Positions 55,345 to 64,000 of a stretch of DNA of 64,000 bases are shown here, piece after piece. This DNA is from Galeruca laticollis (lineage: Eukaryota > Arthropoda > Insecta > Coleoptera > Chrysomelidae). A program made the position numbers and the translations under genes. Every line of letters starts with the position of its first letter. The stretch's first letter is position 1. The DNA is taken from NCBI GenBank assembly GCA_963921935.1, contig OY998185.1:3078001-3142000 (forward strand), read 5' to 3'. The notes under the pieces were generated by a model. It did no database searches and was not told the origin of the DNA. It saw only the letters and a program-made list of their open reading frames with translations.

Positions 55345-55690
55345 ATTAAATATTATCATCATCATCAACACATAGTTTTATTTTTATTTAATTTTTGAAT
55401 TACATATGGATATAGGTTATTTTTTGTACATTGTTGTTCCTGTTAAATTTTTTATACCACCTGTTGTTATTTTTCTCAAACAAGTTTATGATTTAATATG
55501 AAATAACACCATAATATTTAACCTCATCAATAAACCTAATCCTGATCACATGTTTATGAGAAACTAGTTTTTGCCTGTGCAAGCTTACCTTTAAAAGTCC
55601 TTCAGTTCCCGAAGTGGTTTCCTGTGGTATAGTAACATGTGAAATGTTCGAGCGAATGTACCGTGTGCATCCACCAACTATATTAAGTAT
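55345..55690. other. No recognisable gene
   Basis: AT-rich sequence between the decayed gene and the 3' end of the CR1/L2-like LINE. Nothing identified. Confidence 0.5.
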
Positions 55691-56252
55691 AATAATAATA
55701 TATGTTTATTCACTATAAATTACAAAGTATAACAAATGTAGATCAAAAATCGTAAATAAACACAATGCCCCACAGAAGCTGTAAAAAACAGCTTGTAAGT
55801 GGTATCTAAATTAAGTACAGCGACAAAATTAGTTACACTTACAACAATAGTAAACTTAGCAACAATAATGATAGTAGTAATATCACAAATAATACATAGC
55901 ACAATCAGAATATCTCAACAAAATATGAATTTAAAAAAAATATAATATGAAAAATTAAAGGAATAAAGAAAATGAACCTGTACAACTACAGAAAAAAACC
56001 TGTAGTATATTAAACTATTTAAGTTATTGAACACCGAAAACTCCAACCTTCAGCCAATGTAACCATGTGTAGGTGTAGATACTTCTCACGTTACGATTTT
56101 TATATCGCAGAATTCTCTTTTCTGCTCTAAAATGAAGTGTTTTAGTTTCTTTTTAAATAATCGAATATTTTGGATGCTTTTAATATAATCTGGAATACGG
56201 TTGTAAATCTTAACGGAATAGAAAGAATATGTTTTCTGACAACTCGTTTTTA

Positions 56253-56559
56253 TCATCCTAGGGACTGTATGGAAATGTCTATTCCGAGTATGTAATTATG
56301 GATTGGTAAGTTGTATGTATTCTTTGATCTATGATATTCCACTGAAACGCATAAAAAGTATAGTTTCAGATCCAATATTCTGCTTTCAGTATACAAAAGA
56401 TCTGAAGAATAAAGGTTCGGTTTAGACATTATGATTTTTAGAAATCTCCTCTGGATTATATTTAACGGCTGCAGGTGAGTTTCCAACGCACTTCCCCAAA
56501 CCTGAATTCCATATCGAAGATGGCTTTCTACCAAACCAAAATATAAATTGCGGAGATGT
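56253..56559 (-). pseudogene. C-terminal part of the CR1/L2-like ORF2
   Basis: It reads QHLRNLYFGLVESHLRYGIQ, VWGSALETHLQPLNIIQRRF and FLCVSVEYHR. This is the usual post-RT region (YFGLVxSHLxYGIxxWG ... QRRxLKII) of CR1/L2-like elements. The piece is separated from the RT by the two insertions. Confidence 0.8.
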
Positions 56560-56563
56560 TGGC

Positions 56564-57022
56564 TGTGGTGGTTACTTAGTAAGGGTCCCTCGTATACTCG
56601 ACGTTTACCATAAAGGCATATTATTATGGAGGAAACCACTTACCTAGCAACCTGTATTCGGGAACAGAATAAACAATAACACATTTATAAAAGCACTGGG
56701 TTCAAGTTTAATACATTTAAAAAATACACGATTATAAATATCAAAACGACTTATTCAAAGTATTTATAACAATAATATTATCCTGGTTCGTTCACACCCA
56801 TTATATAGGAAACATAGTTGTGTTTTACTACACATCCGACCTCCATCTATAAACTGTACATGTCTGTTTATAAAATAACAAAAACAAGCTTTCCTTGATA
56901 AATGACATTGACCATAGCCGACCAATGCTCCCTAAATACTATAATTAATATTAACCTGAATTTAAATATTATTTCTAAGTTAGTGTCCTTTTGTCTTTAA
57001 TGTCTTTTAAGGGATCACTACA
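56564..57022 (-). repeat. 3' LTR of the chimeric element
   Basis: 459 bp, matching the copy at 60660-61118. Just inside it the coding strand reads CCAAGAGGGGATGA, a candidate polypurine tract. The outer edge carries TGGC. Confidence 0.93.
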
Positions 57023-57160
57023 TCATCCCCTCTTGGAGGAGAAAAATTATCATTTTAATTTTTCGATATCACTTATACCTATAACTGTTCTTATGAATGT
57101 TTTTGTTTTGTCTTTGTTTACTAAACACTACTTGTTCGTTTATCAACACACTTCACTTAT

Positions 57161-58048
57161 TTACAATTGTTTCCGCTCTTTGTATACAAACAATCGATTC
57201 TTATGAACAATTTGTTGCTTTTTGTCTGGAGATGTAATCTCACAATTTACCCCCTTGACTCCCGTTATTTTAAACGGACCTAGATAATGTGAATCGAATT
57301 TGTTTCTTGCTTCATTTTTTAGAATAACTAATTCCCCTATTTTAAAATTTACGGGTGAAGAAACATTTTCGCTATTATTAACTCTACTTAATTTATTATT
57401 TAGTAAAAACTGCCTGGCCCTTTCATTAGCGTATTGTAATTTATATCTCAATTCATTATCATATTTTTCAAAATTGTAACACGGTTCAATTTTTACGTTT
57501 AAAAATTCTGGCAAATTGGGTTTTCTCCCATATAATAACTCAAAAGGAGTGTATCCGTGATACGTATTTGGTGTTGTATTATAACAATATGCGAACATTC
57601 TTACAAACTCACACCAGTTATCCCTAGAATATTTGATAAAATTTCTTATATATTCGTTAAATGTCCTATGTAATCTTTCGCAACTGCCTATTGTTTCGTG
57701 GTGGTATGCTATTGAAAAATTATGTTTTATATTTAATAGTTCTGCTAAATTCTTCATTATTTCGTTCTTATATTCCGTCCCTTGATCTGTTCTTATTTCT
57801 TTCATCAATCCGTAATTTGGTATAAAGTTGTCGAAAATTGCTTTTGCTATTGTGTGTGCTTCTTTATTCTGAACTGGTATCATAACTGCGTACTTAGTTA
57901 ATTCGCATAATATCGTAATGCAATAACGATTCCCGCTGTTACTCTCTACAAACGGACCTATTGTGTCTATGTAAATCATATCAAACGGTTTTATAGATGT
58001 ATCTGTTATAACAAATTTTTCTTTGTGACTGGGCTTTGCCTTATTCAC
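57161..58048 (-). CDS. Ty3/gypsy integrase (C-terminal pol fragment)
   Basis: An open frame of 295 residues. DMIYIDTIGPF supplies the first catalytic Asp, RTDQGTEYKNE the second and SCERLHRTFNEYI the Glu, with normal spacing. The C-terminal region reads FKIGELVILKNEARNKFDSHYLGPFKI, a GPY/F-like integrase module. The N-terminal zinc finger is mostly upstream of the first Met and partly degraded (58040-58090). As the natural product is part of a Gag-Pol polyprotein, the Met start is nominal. The domain itself looks intact. Confidence 0.85.
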   Translation of the reverse strand: MNKAKPSHKEKFVITDTSIKPFDMIYIDTIGPFVESNSGNRYCITILCELTKYAVMIPVQNKEAHTIAKAIFDNFIPNYGLMKEIRTDQGTEYKNEIMKNLAELLNIKHNFSIAYHHETIGSCERLHRTFNEYIRNFIKYSRDNWCEFVRMFAYCYNTTPNTYHGYTPFELLYGRKPNLPEFLNVKIEPCYNFEKYDNELRYKLQYANERARQFLLNNKLSRVNNSENVSSPVNFKIGELVILKNEARNKFDSHYLGPFKITGVKGVNCEITSPDKKQQIVHKNRLFVYKERKQL

Positions 58049-58192
58049 TTGACATTAATGACAATTGTTTACGTATTTCCTTACGTCTTTCTCCATGTTT
58101 TTCCACTTGAAATTTGCTCTTAGTTTCTTTAATAACCTTTAATAACTTTTACTACTGTAGGTTTTTGTATTCTTACTTCTTTTGTTTCCACT

Positions 58193-58375
58193 TTATTCCT
58201 TTGCTGTTTGTACGTTTTCTTTTTGCGTTTGTGCTCTTGTGATTGCCAAGACATGTGAATTATTTATGTATAAATCCTTAAGTTCTTCAATGGATATTCT
58301 CGATATACTGTCCGCGTAATTCTCTATACCTTTCACATACTGTATTTCAAAATCGTATTCTTCCAAATCAATCAA
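58193..58375 (-). pseudogene. C-terminal end of RNase H domain
   Basis: LIDLEEYDFEIQYVKGIENY and ADSISRI are the invariant end of the gypsy RNase H (W..LL.EYDF.I.Y..G..N..AD.LSR). Everything upstream of this in a normal pol is absent: the preceding sequence is the end of the LINE ORF1. A frame break near 58150 separates it from integrase. Confidence 0.8.
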
Positions 58376-58389
58376 ATTTCAAATTTTTC

Positions 58390-59709
58390 CTAGACAATGT
58401 ATTTATCTCTTAATTGATTAAAACTTTTATCGCTGAAAATTTTATCCAAAATTTTCGGATTAGTTTCGTTATTTTCCTTATATGTGGATTTGTTCCATCC
58501 TGTATGTATTTCAAACTGATTCTTCCTTTCTTCTAATTCTTTTAAACTGTACACGTTGTCATTAATCATTAATGTATTTTCCATTATCTTAGCTTTAGCT
58601 CCACTTTCTCTCGCCTGTTTCATGTATCTTATTAACTGTTTTGTCTGTTCCAATATCTCTTTTGGATAATCTTCATCAATGTATATTTTCGTTCCTTTTA
58701 GTTTATTCGTTCCGTTCAAAGTCTCTACTTTCTCATTCACATCTTTCATCATTATTAATACTGGCCTATTTTTTTTTCTGGTTTTGTTTCCTAATCTTTT
58801 ACATTTCAAAATATCTGTTTTAACATCTACTGTGTTATTAACCTTGTTCATTACATCTTCTAATTTGTTTTCTAGTTGTTCCTCATCTTCTTCGTTTTCT
58901 TCTTCTATACCATGTATTATTAAATTCTTCTCTCTAAAATTTTTCTGAGTATCTGTCACGTTTCCTTGCAAAAATTCTGTTTTTTCCTTTAGTTCCGTAT
59001 TTTCCATCCTTAAATCGTAGTTTTCTTTCTTTAATTGTGCTATTTGTCTACTCATTTCCTCAATTTTCTCTTGTATCTTGCATATTCTCACGTTATTGTT
59101 GAATCGATTATTGTAATTTCCATTATTATTGTATTTCCTATCTTTATTAAAATTTTCGTATCTGCCGTAGTTGTTTCCTTGATTATACTGTCGAAATGTT
59201 CCTTTTGAATGATTACTCTTATAAAATCCTCTGTTGTTTCCTCTCCGGTGATTATTCCTAAAGTCAAAGTTTGATTTCCTGAAGAAATTCCTGTTATCTT
59301 TCATATGTAAGACTTGTTGTTGTCCTACTATACCTTCTACTGAAACCAATTTTGATAATACCTCTTGTGTTGTTTCAAAACTTCCCGCTGCAATTATCGT
59401 TTTGCTTGCATCCGTTGCGGCATTCATAGTTACTGCCTTAATCGTTGCTTCTTTCGTATATTCTTCAGCTAGCCGTTCAGGCATCCCTTCCGATATGTAT
59501 GCTGCCTGTAATCTTTCCGCCAGTTTCTCTATTTCTGTTGCATACTGTGTCACATCCTTTCCGTTCTGTCTTATTTTACCATGTTTCGCTAGGAGAAGGC
59601 TTGGATTGTCTCCTCTTATCCCTGCTTTAAGTTTATCTTTGATGTCTGCAATGGAGTTTTCCGTTGTGATTAAACTCCTAGCTTTTCCTGTTAATGTCGT
59701 TTTTATCAA
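58390..59709 (-). CDS. Chimeric Gag-LINE ORF1 protein
   Basis: One uninterrupted frame of 439 residues joins two unrelated proteins. Residues ~1-135 are gag capsid C-terminal (TTLTGKARSLIT, YATEIEKLAERLQAAY). Residues ~145-205 are a basic Arg/Gly/Asn-rich nucleocapsid-like stretch (NNHRRGNNRGFYKSN). From ~210 there is a coiled coil (EKIEEMSRQIAQLKKENYDL). It is followed by an RRM-like NLIIHGIEEENEEDEEQLEN, KCKRLGN and RPVLIMMKDV, and a C-terminal domain (KLKGTKIYIDEDYPKEI, YMKQARESGAKAKI) as in LINE ORF1 proteins. The stop is that of the LINE protein. The result combines two RNA-binding, self-associating modules. The N-terminal gag part is in a different frame upstream. Confidence 0.85.
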   Translation of the reverse strand: MIKTTLTGKARSLITTENSIADIKDKLKAGIRGDNPSLLLAKHGKIRQNGKDVTQYATEIEKLAERLQAAYISEGMPERLAEEYTKEATIKAVTMNAATDASKTIIAAGSFETTQEVLSKLVSVEGIVGQQQVLHMKDNRNFFRKSNFDFRNNHRRGNNRGFYKSNHSKGTFRQYNQGNNYGRYENFNKDRKYNNNGNYNNRFNNNVRICKIQEKIEEMSRQIAQLKKENYDLRMENTELKEKTEFLQGNVTDTQKNFREKNLIIHGIEEENEEDEEQLENKLEDVMNKVNNTVDVKTDILKCKRLGNKTRKKNRPVLIMMKDVNEKVETLNGTNKLKGTKIYIDEDYPKEILEQTKQLIRYMKQARESGAKAKIMENTLMINDNVYSLKELEERKNQFEIHTGWNKSTYKENNETNPKILDKIFSDKSFNQLRDKYIV

Positions 59710-59728
59710 TAGGATAGCATTTTCCTCA

Positions 59729-60166
59729 TTACCATTCGTTTGTCTGTAGTAAATCCAATGAGTCTAAGAATGACTGTAATTTACTTGCTTCGCCGTTAAA
59801 CTCATTCGGTAAAACTTTACTCGCAAAATTAAAAAAATCGTTCATATTTGTCGCCATTTTCAACTGTTTGCTTATTGCTTGTAATACAACAGTATTAATT
59901 TCCTCAAATATAGAGGTAGGTATGTCTATAATACAATTTAACGCTTGAAATGCCCTTTCAGCTTTATCCCTAATCCTACTTGAATAATTTTTACAAGTCT
60001 CCTGTTGTATTGAACCTAAATTTTTCCAATTTTTGGCTATTAACCTAGTAAAATTATTGCAAAGACCTACTATGCTACTAATTACTTCTATATGTATATC
60101 AGAATTTTTAGGAGTTTCCTTCTTCAAAACCCTTTTTCCCTGTTTATTAACTTCTTCTACAATCAA
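59729..60166 (-). pseudogene. gag: Gag N-terminal part, frameshifted from the chimera
   Basis: 145 residues, helical, with KNWKNLGSIQQETCKNYSSR and a capsid-like segment DFFNFASKVLPNEFNGEASK / LQSFLDSLDLL that normally continues into the TTLTGKARSLIT region. A shift near 59735 separates the two. No myristoylation signal is at its start; that signal is on the separate small ORF upstream. Confidence 0.75.
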
Positions 60167-60256
60167 TCGTAATTTATTCTCAAAATCTTCCCACGTTATT
60201 GATATTTAAAAAAACTTTGTTCATAAGAATAGAATGCATGTGTACTTACAAATTAT

Positions 60257-60490
60257 TTATACGGTGAGAGTTCCTGTTGCCTGCTTTATTGCATTGCTTC
60301 TGTTGATATCCCTTTTCAACGCTCTTCGGTGTGTTTTCCATACTGACCAAACGAGTTTGAAGATAAAAGCTATTGTTATAATGTATAGTAATACCATGAT
60401 GTGCATCGCAACATTATCTTGCTGTACCATGAAAGTGTTATTGACAATTCCTGTTTCTTTTGCTTCTTGCTTGGTTGATGAACCTCCCAT
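60257..60490 (-). CDS. Small N-myristoylation-signal membrane protein of the LTR element
   Basis: 77 residues, intact, in the leader between PBS and gag. It starts MGGSSTKQE, matching the MGxxxS/T consensus for N-myristoylation. It then has a single membrane helix (IMVLLYIITIAFIFKLVWSVW) and a strongly basic tail (KTHRRALKRDINR). I recall comparable small leader ORFs in other insect Ty3-type elements, but their role is not established to my knowledge. A membrane-tethering partner for Gag is a guess. Confidence 0.65.
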   Translation of the reverse strand: MGGSSTKQEAKETGIVNNTFMVQQDNVAMHIMVLLYIITIAFIFKLVWSVWKTHRRALKRDINRSNAIKQATGTLTV

Positions 60491-60641
60491 TGTTTCTTTT
60501 AGGATAATTTACTATAACCATTTGTTCTGGAGGATTACTATTTCGCTATTACCATTTACCATTAATATACATTTCACTATCCATTTTTCCATTACCATAT
60601 TACAATAACCATTTATTTCCATTTCACCAATCATTACCATT

Positions 60642-60659
60642 AAATTTGCAGGATCGCCA
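60642..60659 (-). promoter_or_regulatory. Primer binding site of the chimeric element
   Basis: TGGCGATCCTGCAAATTT directly abuts the 5' LTR end on the coding strand. I cannot assign the tRNA with confidence. Confidence 0.6.
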
Positions 60660-61118
60660 TGTGGTGGTTACTTAGTAAGGGTCCCTCGTATACTCGACGT
60701 TTACCATAAAGGCATATTATTATGGAGGAAACCACTTACCTAGCAACCTGTATTCGGAAACAGAATAAACAATAACACATTTATAAAAGCACTGGGTTCA
60801 AGTTTAATACATTTAAAAAATACACGATTATAAATATCAAAACGACTTATTCAAAGTATTAATAACAATAATATCATCCTGGTTCGTTCACACCCATTAT
60901 ATAGGAAACATAGTTGTGTTTTACTACACATCCGACCTCCATCTATAAACTGTACATGTCTGTTTATAAAATAACAAAAACAAGCTTTCCTTGATAAATG
61001 ACATTGACCATAGCCGATCAATGCTCCCTAAATACTATAATTAATATTAACCTGAATTTAAATATTATTTCTAAGTTAGTGTCCTTTTGTCTTTAATGTC
61101 TTTTAAGGGGTCACTACA
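60660..61118 (-). repeat. 5' LTR of the chimeric element
   Basis: 459 bp, identical in length to the other LTR, with about five substitutions between them (for example CGGGAAC/CGGAAAC, GTATTTATAA/GTATTAATAA, GACCAATG/GATCAATG). Confidence 0.93.
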
Positions 61119-61200
61119 TGGCTAGAAATATATTTTTTCAAGTGCCTAAATTTATGCAAAATAAACTGTAATTTTTTTATTATATATTTAATATGACAAT

Positions 61201-61901
61201 ATGTGCTCGGGTTGGATTAAAAATTAATATATCGAAAACGAAATATATGACGAATCTGGTTCCTAGTGGAAATATTGCTATTGGTGACGGGGAGGTAGAG
61301 TTGGTGGATAAATATACATACCTGGGTCATGAGATAAAAATCTCGAGAGACAATCAAACATGTGAATTAAGAAGAAGAATTACGCTCTCTTGGGCTGCAT
61401 TTGGTAAAATGAGGGAAGTGTTTAAGGGCAATCTCCCAATGTGTCTGAAGCGAAAGGCCTATAATCAGTGCGTTCTACCAGTTATGACCTACGGAGCCGA
61501 AACTTTGACTCTGACAGCCACATCCGCTAAGAAGCTTAGAGTAGCCCAACGTAGGATGGAAAGATCGATGCTTGGTGTGTCACTCCGTGACCGCATAAGA
61601 AATGAAGACCTAAGGGCGAGAACAGGAGTCACGGATGTTATCTATCAGGTGGCAAAACTCAAATGGACTGGGCTGGACATGTGGCCCGCATGACAGATGG
61701 ACGATGGACAAAAAGGCTGCTCGAGTGGAGACCAAGGACTGACAAAAGAAACAAGGGAAGACCTCCCACGCGATGGACGGACGATATCAGAAGAATGACT
61801 ACAAACTGGATGCAGAGCGCTCAAGACAGAAGACAGTGGGCAGAAATGAGGGAGGCCTATATCCTGCAGTGGATGCGACAGGCTGATTGATGATGATGAT
61901 G
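61201..61901 (+). mobile_element. 5'-truncated RTE-type LINE fragment
   Basis: It encodes the RT thumb and C-terminal region: VGLKINISKTKYM, YTYLGHEIKI, VLPVMTYGAETLTLT and RRMERSMLGVSLRDRIRNED. After a frameshift near 61665 it reads WAGHVARMTDGRWTKRLLEW and GRPPTRWTDDIRR. It ends in (TGA)n, the short tandem repeat that terminates many RTE elements. An 8-bp duplication ATGACAAT flanks it (61193-61200 and 61902-61909). The endonuclease and RT palm are absent through 5' truncation. Confidence 0.88.
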
Positions 61902-61909
61902 ATGACAAT

Positions 61910-64000
61910 CCCATTTTAAATTTGTATCCAATATAACCCCCAAATATTTTATTTTGTTTGTTGGTTCAATAAATAAATCCTGATCAAACTGTGATATTTT
62001 CAGTGGATAAAATCGGTTATTAGATGAGTTGGAGCTAAGAATAGGCAAGTAAAAAGTTTTTTCAAAATTTATGGTTAATAGTTTACTATCAAACCACGAC
62101 TTAATTAGCTTTAGGTCAGATTCAACTTTTAGCTTTAAATCATACCAATTACTGTCCTCATAAACAATTGCAGTATCATCCGCGTAACCAATTATATGAC
62201 CAGCGCTATTTAAATAAAATAGATCATTCATGTAGAGATTGAATAACACGGGGCCTAATATACTACCCTGTGGTACTCCGTATGTTATATCGCGTTCTTC
62301 ACTAATAAATCCATTGATTTTGACGACCTGTTGTCGATGTGAGAGATAACTCCTGAATAGCTTCAAACAAGTATCCCGTATCCCGTAGTTCTCCAGCGTT
62401 TTTAATAGACTACTGTGGCTGACAGTATCGAATGCCTTCGCTAAATCCAAAAAAATACATAGGCACGTTTTATTCCTATTTAGAGCATCAAACATTTTGG
62501 TTGTTAAATTTAATAAAGCGTTGTGTGCGGAACTGTTTTGTTTAAATCCAAACTGGTGGGACGATATCAACCCATATTTGGTTATGTATGAATCCAATCT
62601 TATTTTCAATATTCTTTCAAAATTTTTTGATATATGTGGTACTAGTGATATTGGTCGATAGTTAATAGGAAGGGATTTGTCTCCATTTTTATAAATAGGT
62701 GTGATTACATATTTTTTGAACGCTTTAGGCCATATTCCCACCTTCATACACATGTTTATTATGTGCTGCAGCGGATCAAGGATATATGATTGTATTGCCT
62801 TTAGACACTCAGCACTAATTTCGTCTATACCAGTTGCTTTTTTGTTTTTCAATTCATTTATAATGGACTTCACCTCAAATGTATTTGTTGGTAGCAAAAA
62901 CATTGAATTTGAGAAAGAAACTCTATCATATACCCGCTGTCGGTTTTTGTCTATTTTTTCCGCCAAATGTTTCCCTACTTCAGAAAAAGTTGAGTTAAAC
63001 TCATTCGCTATTTGAAGAGGATGGGTTAATATATTTCCTTTTTGATCATTAATATTTCCTATGTTAACTCGTGAATTGCTTGATCCACAAATATCTTTCA
63101 CTACATTCCACAGTTGTTTGTTATTATTGGAATTTTCGTTAATTTTTCTAATATAATAATTTTTTTTTGTAGTTTGAATTAGAGCATTTAACTTATTTCT
63201 GTATAGTCTGTAATGTGAAAGTATATTACGATCATTCGGGCTTTTTTTGGTTAACTGAAATAAACGTTTCTTTTCATTTATGGACCTCAGTAGAGCATTT
63301 GTTACCCATGACGCAATTTTGGTATTTTTCCGGTTGTGTCTATTATAATAAAGGCACTTATCAATATTTTCTTGAATTATTGAAATAAATTTCTCTGTAG
63401 CATCATCTGGATCATAGCAACTTCTTATCGAATCCCATGATATTTTAGAAACAGATTCCTTAAGTTTTTGGTAGTTAACATGCTTTGTTACCCTTTCGGA
63501 TGGCTTCTTTTGTTCTTTATTGTCCATTATAACTTGTAATGCTATTGCGTAGTGATCTGTTATATCAGTTTTTATTACCAAAGGAATAATATTTTCTAAA
63601 TTTTTATTAGATTTTGAATATAAAAAGAGATGGTCTAGGCAGGAATTCAGTCTAGTTGGCTTATTAATGGTAGATACAAATCCATATTCGCTCAAGGTAC
63701 TAATGTAATCTATTATATTATGATCTGAATCAAGTAAGTCTATGTTGATATCACCCACAAATATGCAGTACTGCTCAGTACCTACTCTACTATTCCTTAA
63801 CAAAGTATCCAGATTATTGATGAACTCGGGTATTTTAGGATTATAATTCTCCTGTGATGGTGATCTATAACACGCCAAAATTACGATCCTAGTATTATTG
63901 TGAATATCTATTGTAACTTTTAGAACCTTAGTTGGTCCCAGACTTATAATACTATGTTCAAAACTGAAAGCAGATTTAACATACACTACCTGCAGCCCAT
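61910..64000 (-). pseudogene. CR1/L2-like LINE ORF2: endonuclease (partial) and RT
   Basis: Open from the right edge, so the true start is outside. Endonuclease C-terminal half: VILACYRSPSQ, FVGDINIDLLDSD, SCLDHLFLYS and ITDHYAIALQ. RT: KNKKATGIDEISAECLKA, INYRPISLVPHISKNFERIL, FGFKQNSSAHNALLNL, IFLDLAKAFDTVSH, YGVPQGSILGPVLFNLYMND and the catalytic IGYADDTAIVYE near 62190. NKIKYLGVILDTNLKWDCH then reaches the RTE insertion, which truncates the frame. Within the window the coding part before the insertion is undamaged, so the LINE copy was probably still young when it was hit. Confidence 0.9.

Larger units (their letters stand above)
56564..61118 (-). mobile_element. Complete LTR retroelement with gag-LINE ORF1 chimera, lacking protease/RT
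   Basis: The 459-bp LTRs (56564-57022 and 60660-61118) begin TGTAGTGA and end CACCACA on the coding strand, with a 4-bp target duplication TGGC. About five LTR differences were counted. Interior on the minus strand: PBS; small membrane-protein ORF; gag N-part; gag C-part fused in frame to a LINE ORF1 protein; the end of RNase H; integrase; 3' LTR. Protease and almost all RT are missing, replaced by LINE ORF1. Because target duplication and LTRs are intact, the chimera probably formed before or during retrotransposition and was inserted as a unit (inference). Confidence 0.9.
55690..64000 (-). mobile_element. CR1/L2-like LINE (5' end outside window), interrupted by two insertions
   Basis: ORF2 coding runs from the right edge to 61910, continues at 61192-61123 and again at 56559-56253. 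The 3' UTR reaches about 55690, ending AATAAACATATATTATTATT. The interruptions are an RTE fragment (TSD ATGACAAT, 61193-61200 and 61902-61909) and an LTR element (TSD TGGC, 56560-56563 and 61119-61122). The reading frame is continuous when the inserts are ignored, which proves the order of events. There is no RNase H domain, consistent with CR1/L2. Confidence 0.85.

Noticed and set aside
1..64000. CRISPR arrays, bacterial operons, tRNA or rRNA genes
   Set aside because: No such structures were seen; the tandem repeats present lack spacer architecture and the whole window looks like an animal repeat-rich region.

Overview
This window is AT-rich DNA from an animal, most likely an insect (a beetle would fit the repeat mix, but I cannot name a species). 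The evidence is the spectrum of elements: DUF4817-type mariner, Tc1, hAT, an insect-type Crypton, Ty3/gypsy LTR elements, and LINEs of the I/R1, CR1/L2 and RTE groups. One LINE carries an arthropod-style Inr plus DPE promoter, and there is a virus-like element with arthropod-style TCAGT initiators. I find no convincing host single-copy gene, tRNA or rRNA. Almost everything recognisable is mobile or viral, and there are many (TA)n microsatellites.

Layout. 0.7-2.4 kb: decayed mariner-family element between inverted repeats. 2.5-4.0 kb: two long-TIR elements and a transposase relic. 4.3-7.3 kb: a Tc1-like element with ~380-bp TIRs sitting in (TA)n, then a second Tc1-like relic whose 5' part is folded back on itself. 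8.4-10.7 kb: LINE fragments split by a hAT copy. 12.4-13.7 kb: (TA)n tracts, a 166-bp-arm palindrome and two opposed hammerhead-ribozyme-like motifs. 16.0-17.8 kb: a long-TIR element with a second one nested in it, then a perfect 83-bp-arm palindrome. 18.1-19.0 kb: Crypton tyrosine-recombinase remnant. 23.4-27.3 kb: decayed I/R1-type LINE on the minus strand.

29.0-44.4 kb is a ~9.9-kb Ty3/gypsy element on the minus strand with near-identical ~1.96-kb LTRs. A nearly full-length LINE (34421-40024, plus strand) is nested in its protease region, with a 10-bp target duplication and a poly(A) tail. 44.47-50.42 kb is the most striking part: a compact, ambisense, virus-like segment. Rightward genes encode a spliced phospholipase A2-like protein, an adenain-like protease, a minor capsid-like protein, a double-jelly-roll major capsid protein and one unknown. 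Leftward genes are four small ones. The two units converge on back-to-back poly(A) signals, and each starts at a TATA/Inr next to a terminal (TA)n tract. No polymerase, integrase or packaging ATPase is present. Most of these genes carry frameshifts, so this is an inactive genomic copy.

51.4-52.9 kb: tandem and GC-richer repeats, then a SAP-domain gag start and one LTR of another LTR element. 52.9-55.3 kb: a decayed gene of a dispersed animal family I cannot name. 55.7-64.0 kb: a CR1/L2-like LINE (minus strand, running off the right edge) interrupted twice, by an RTE fragment (TSD ATGACAAT) and by a complete LTR element (TSD TGGC). In that LTR element the gag reading frame runs directly into a LINE-type ORF1 protein and protease plus most of pol are missing, so it is a chimeric retroelement.
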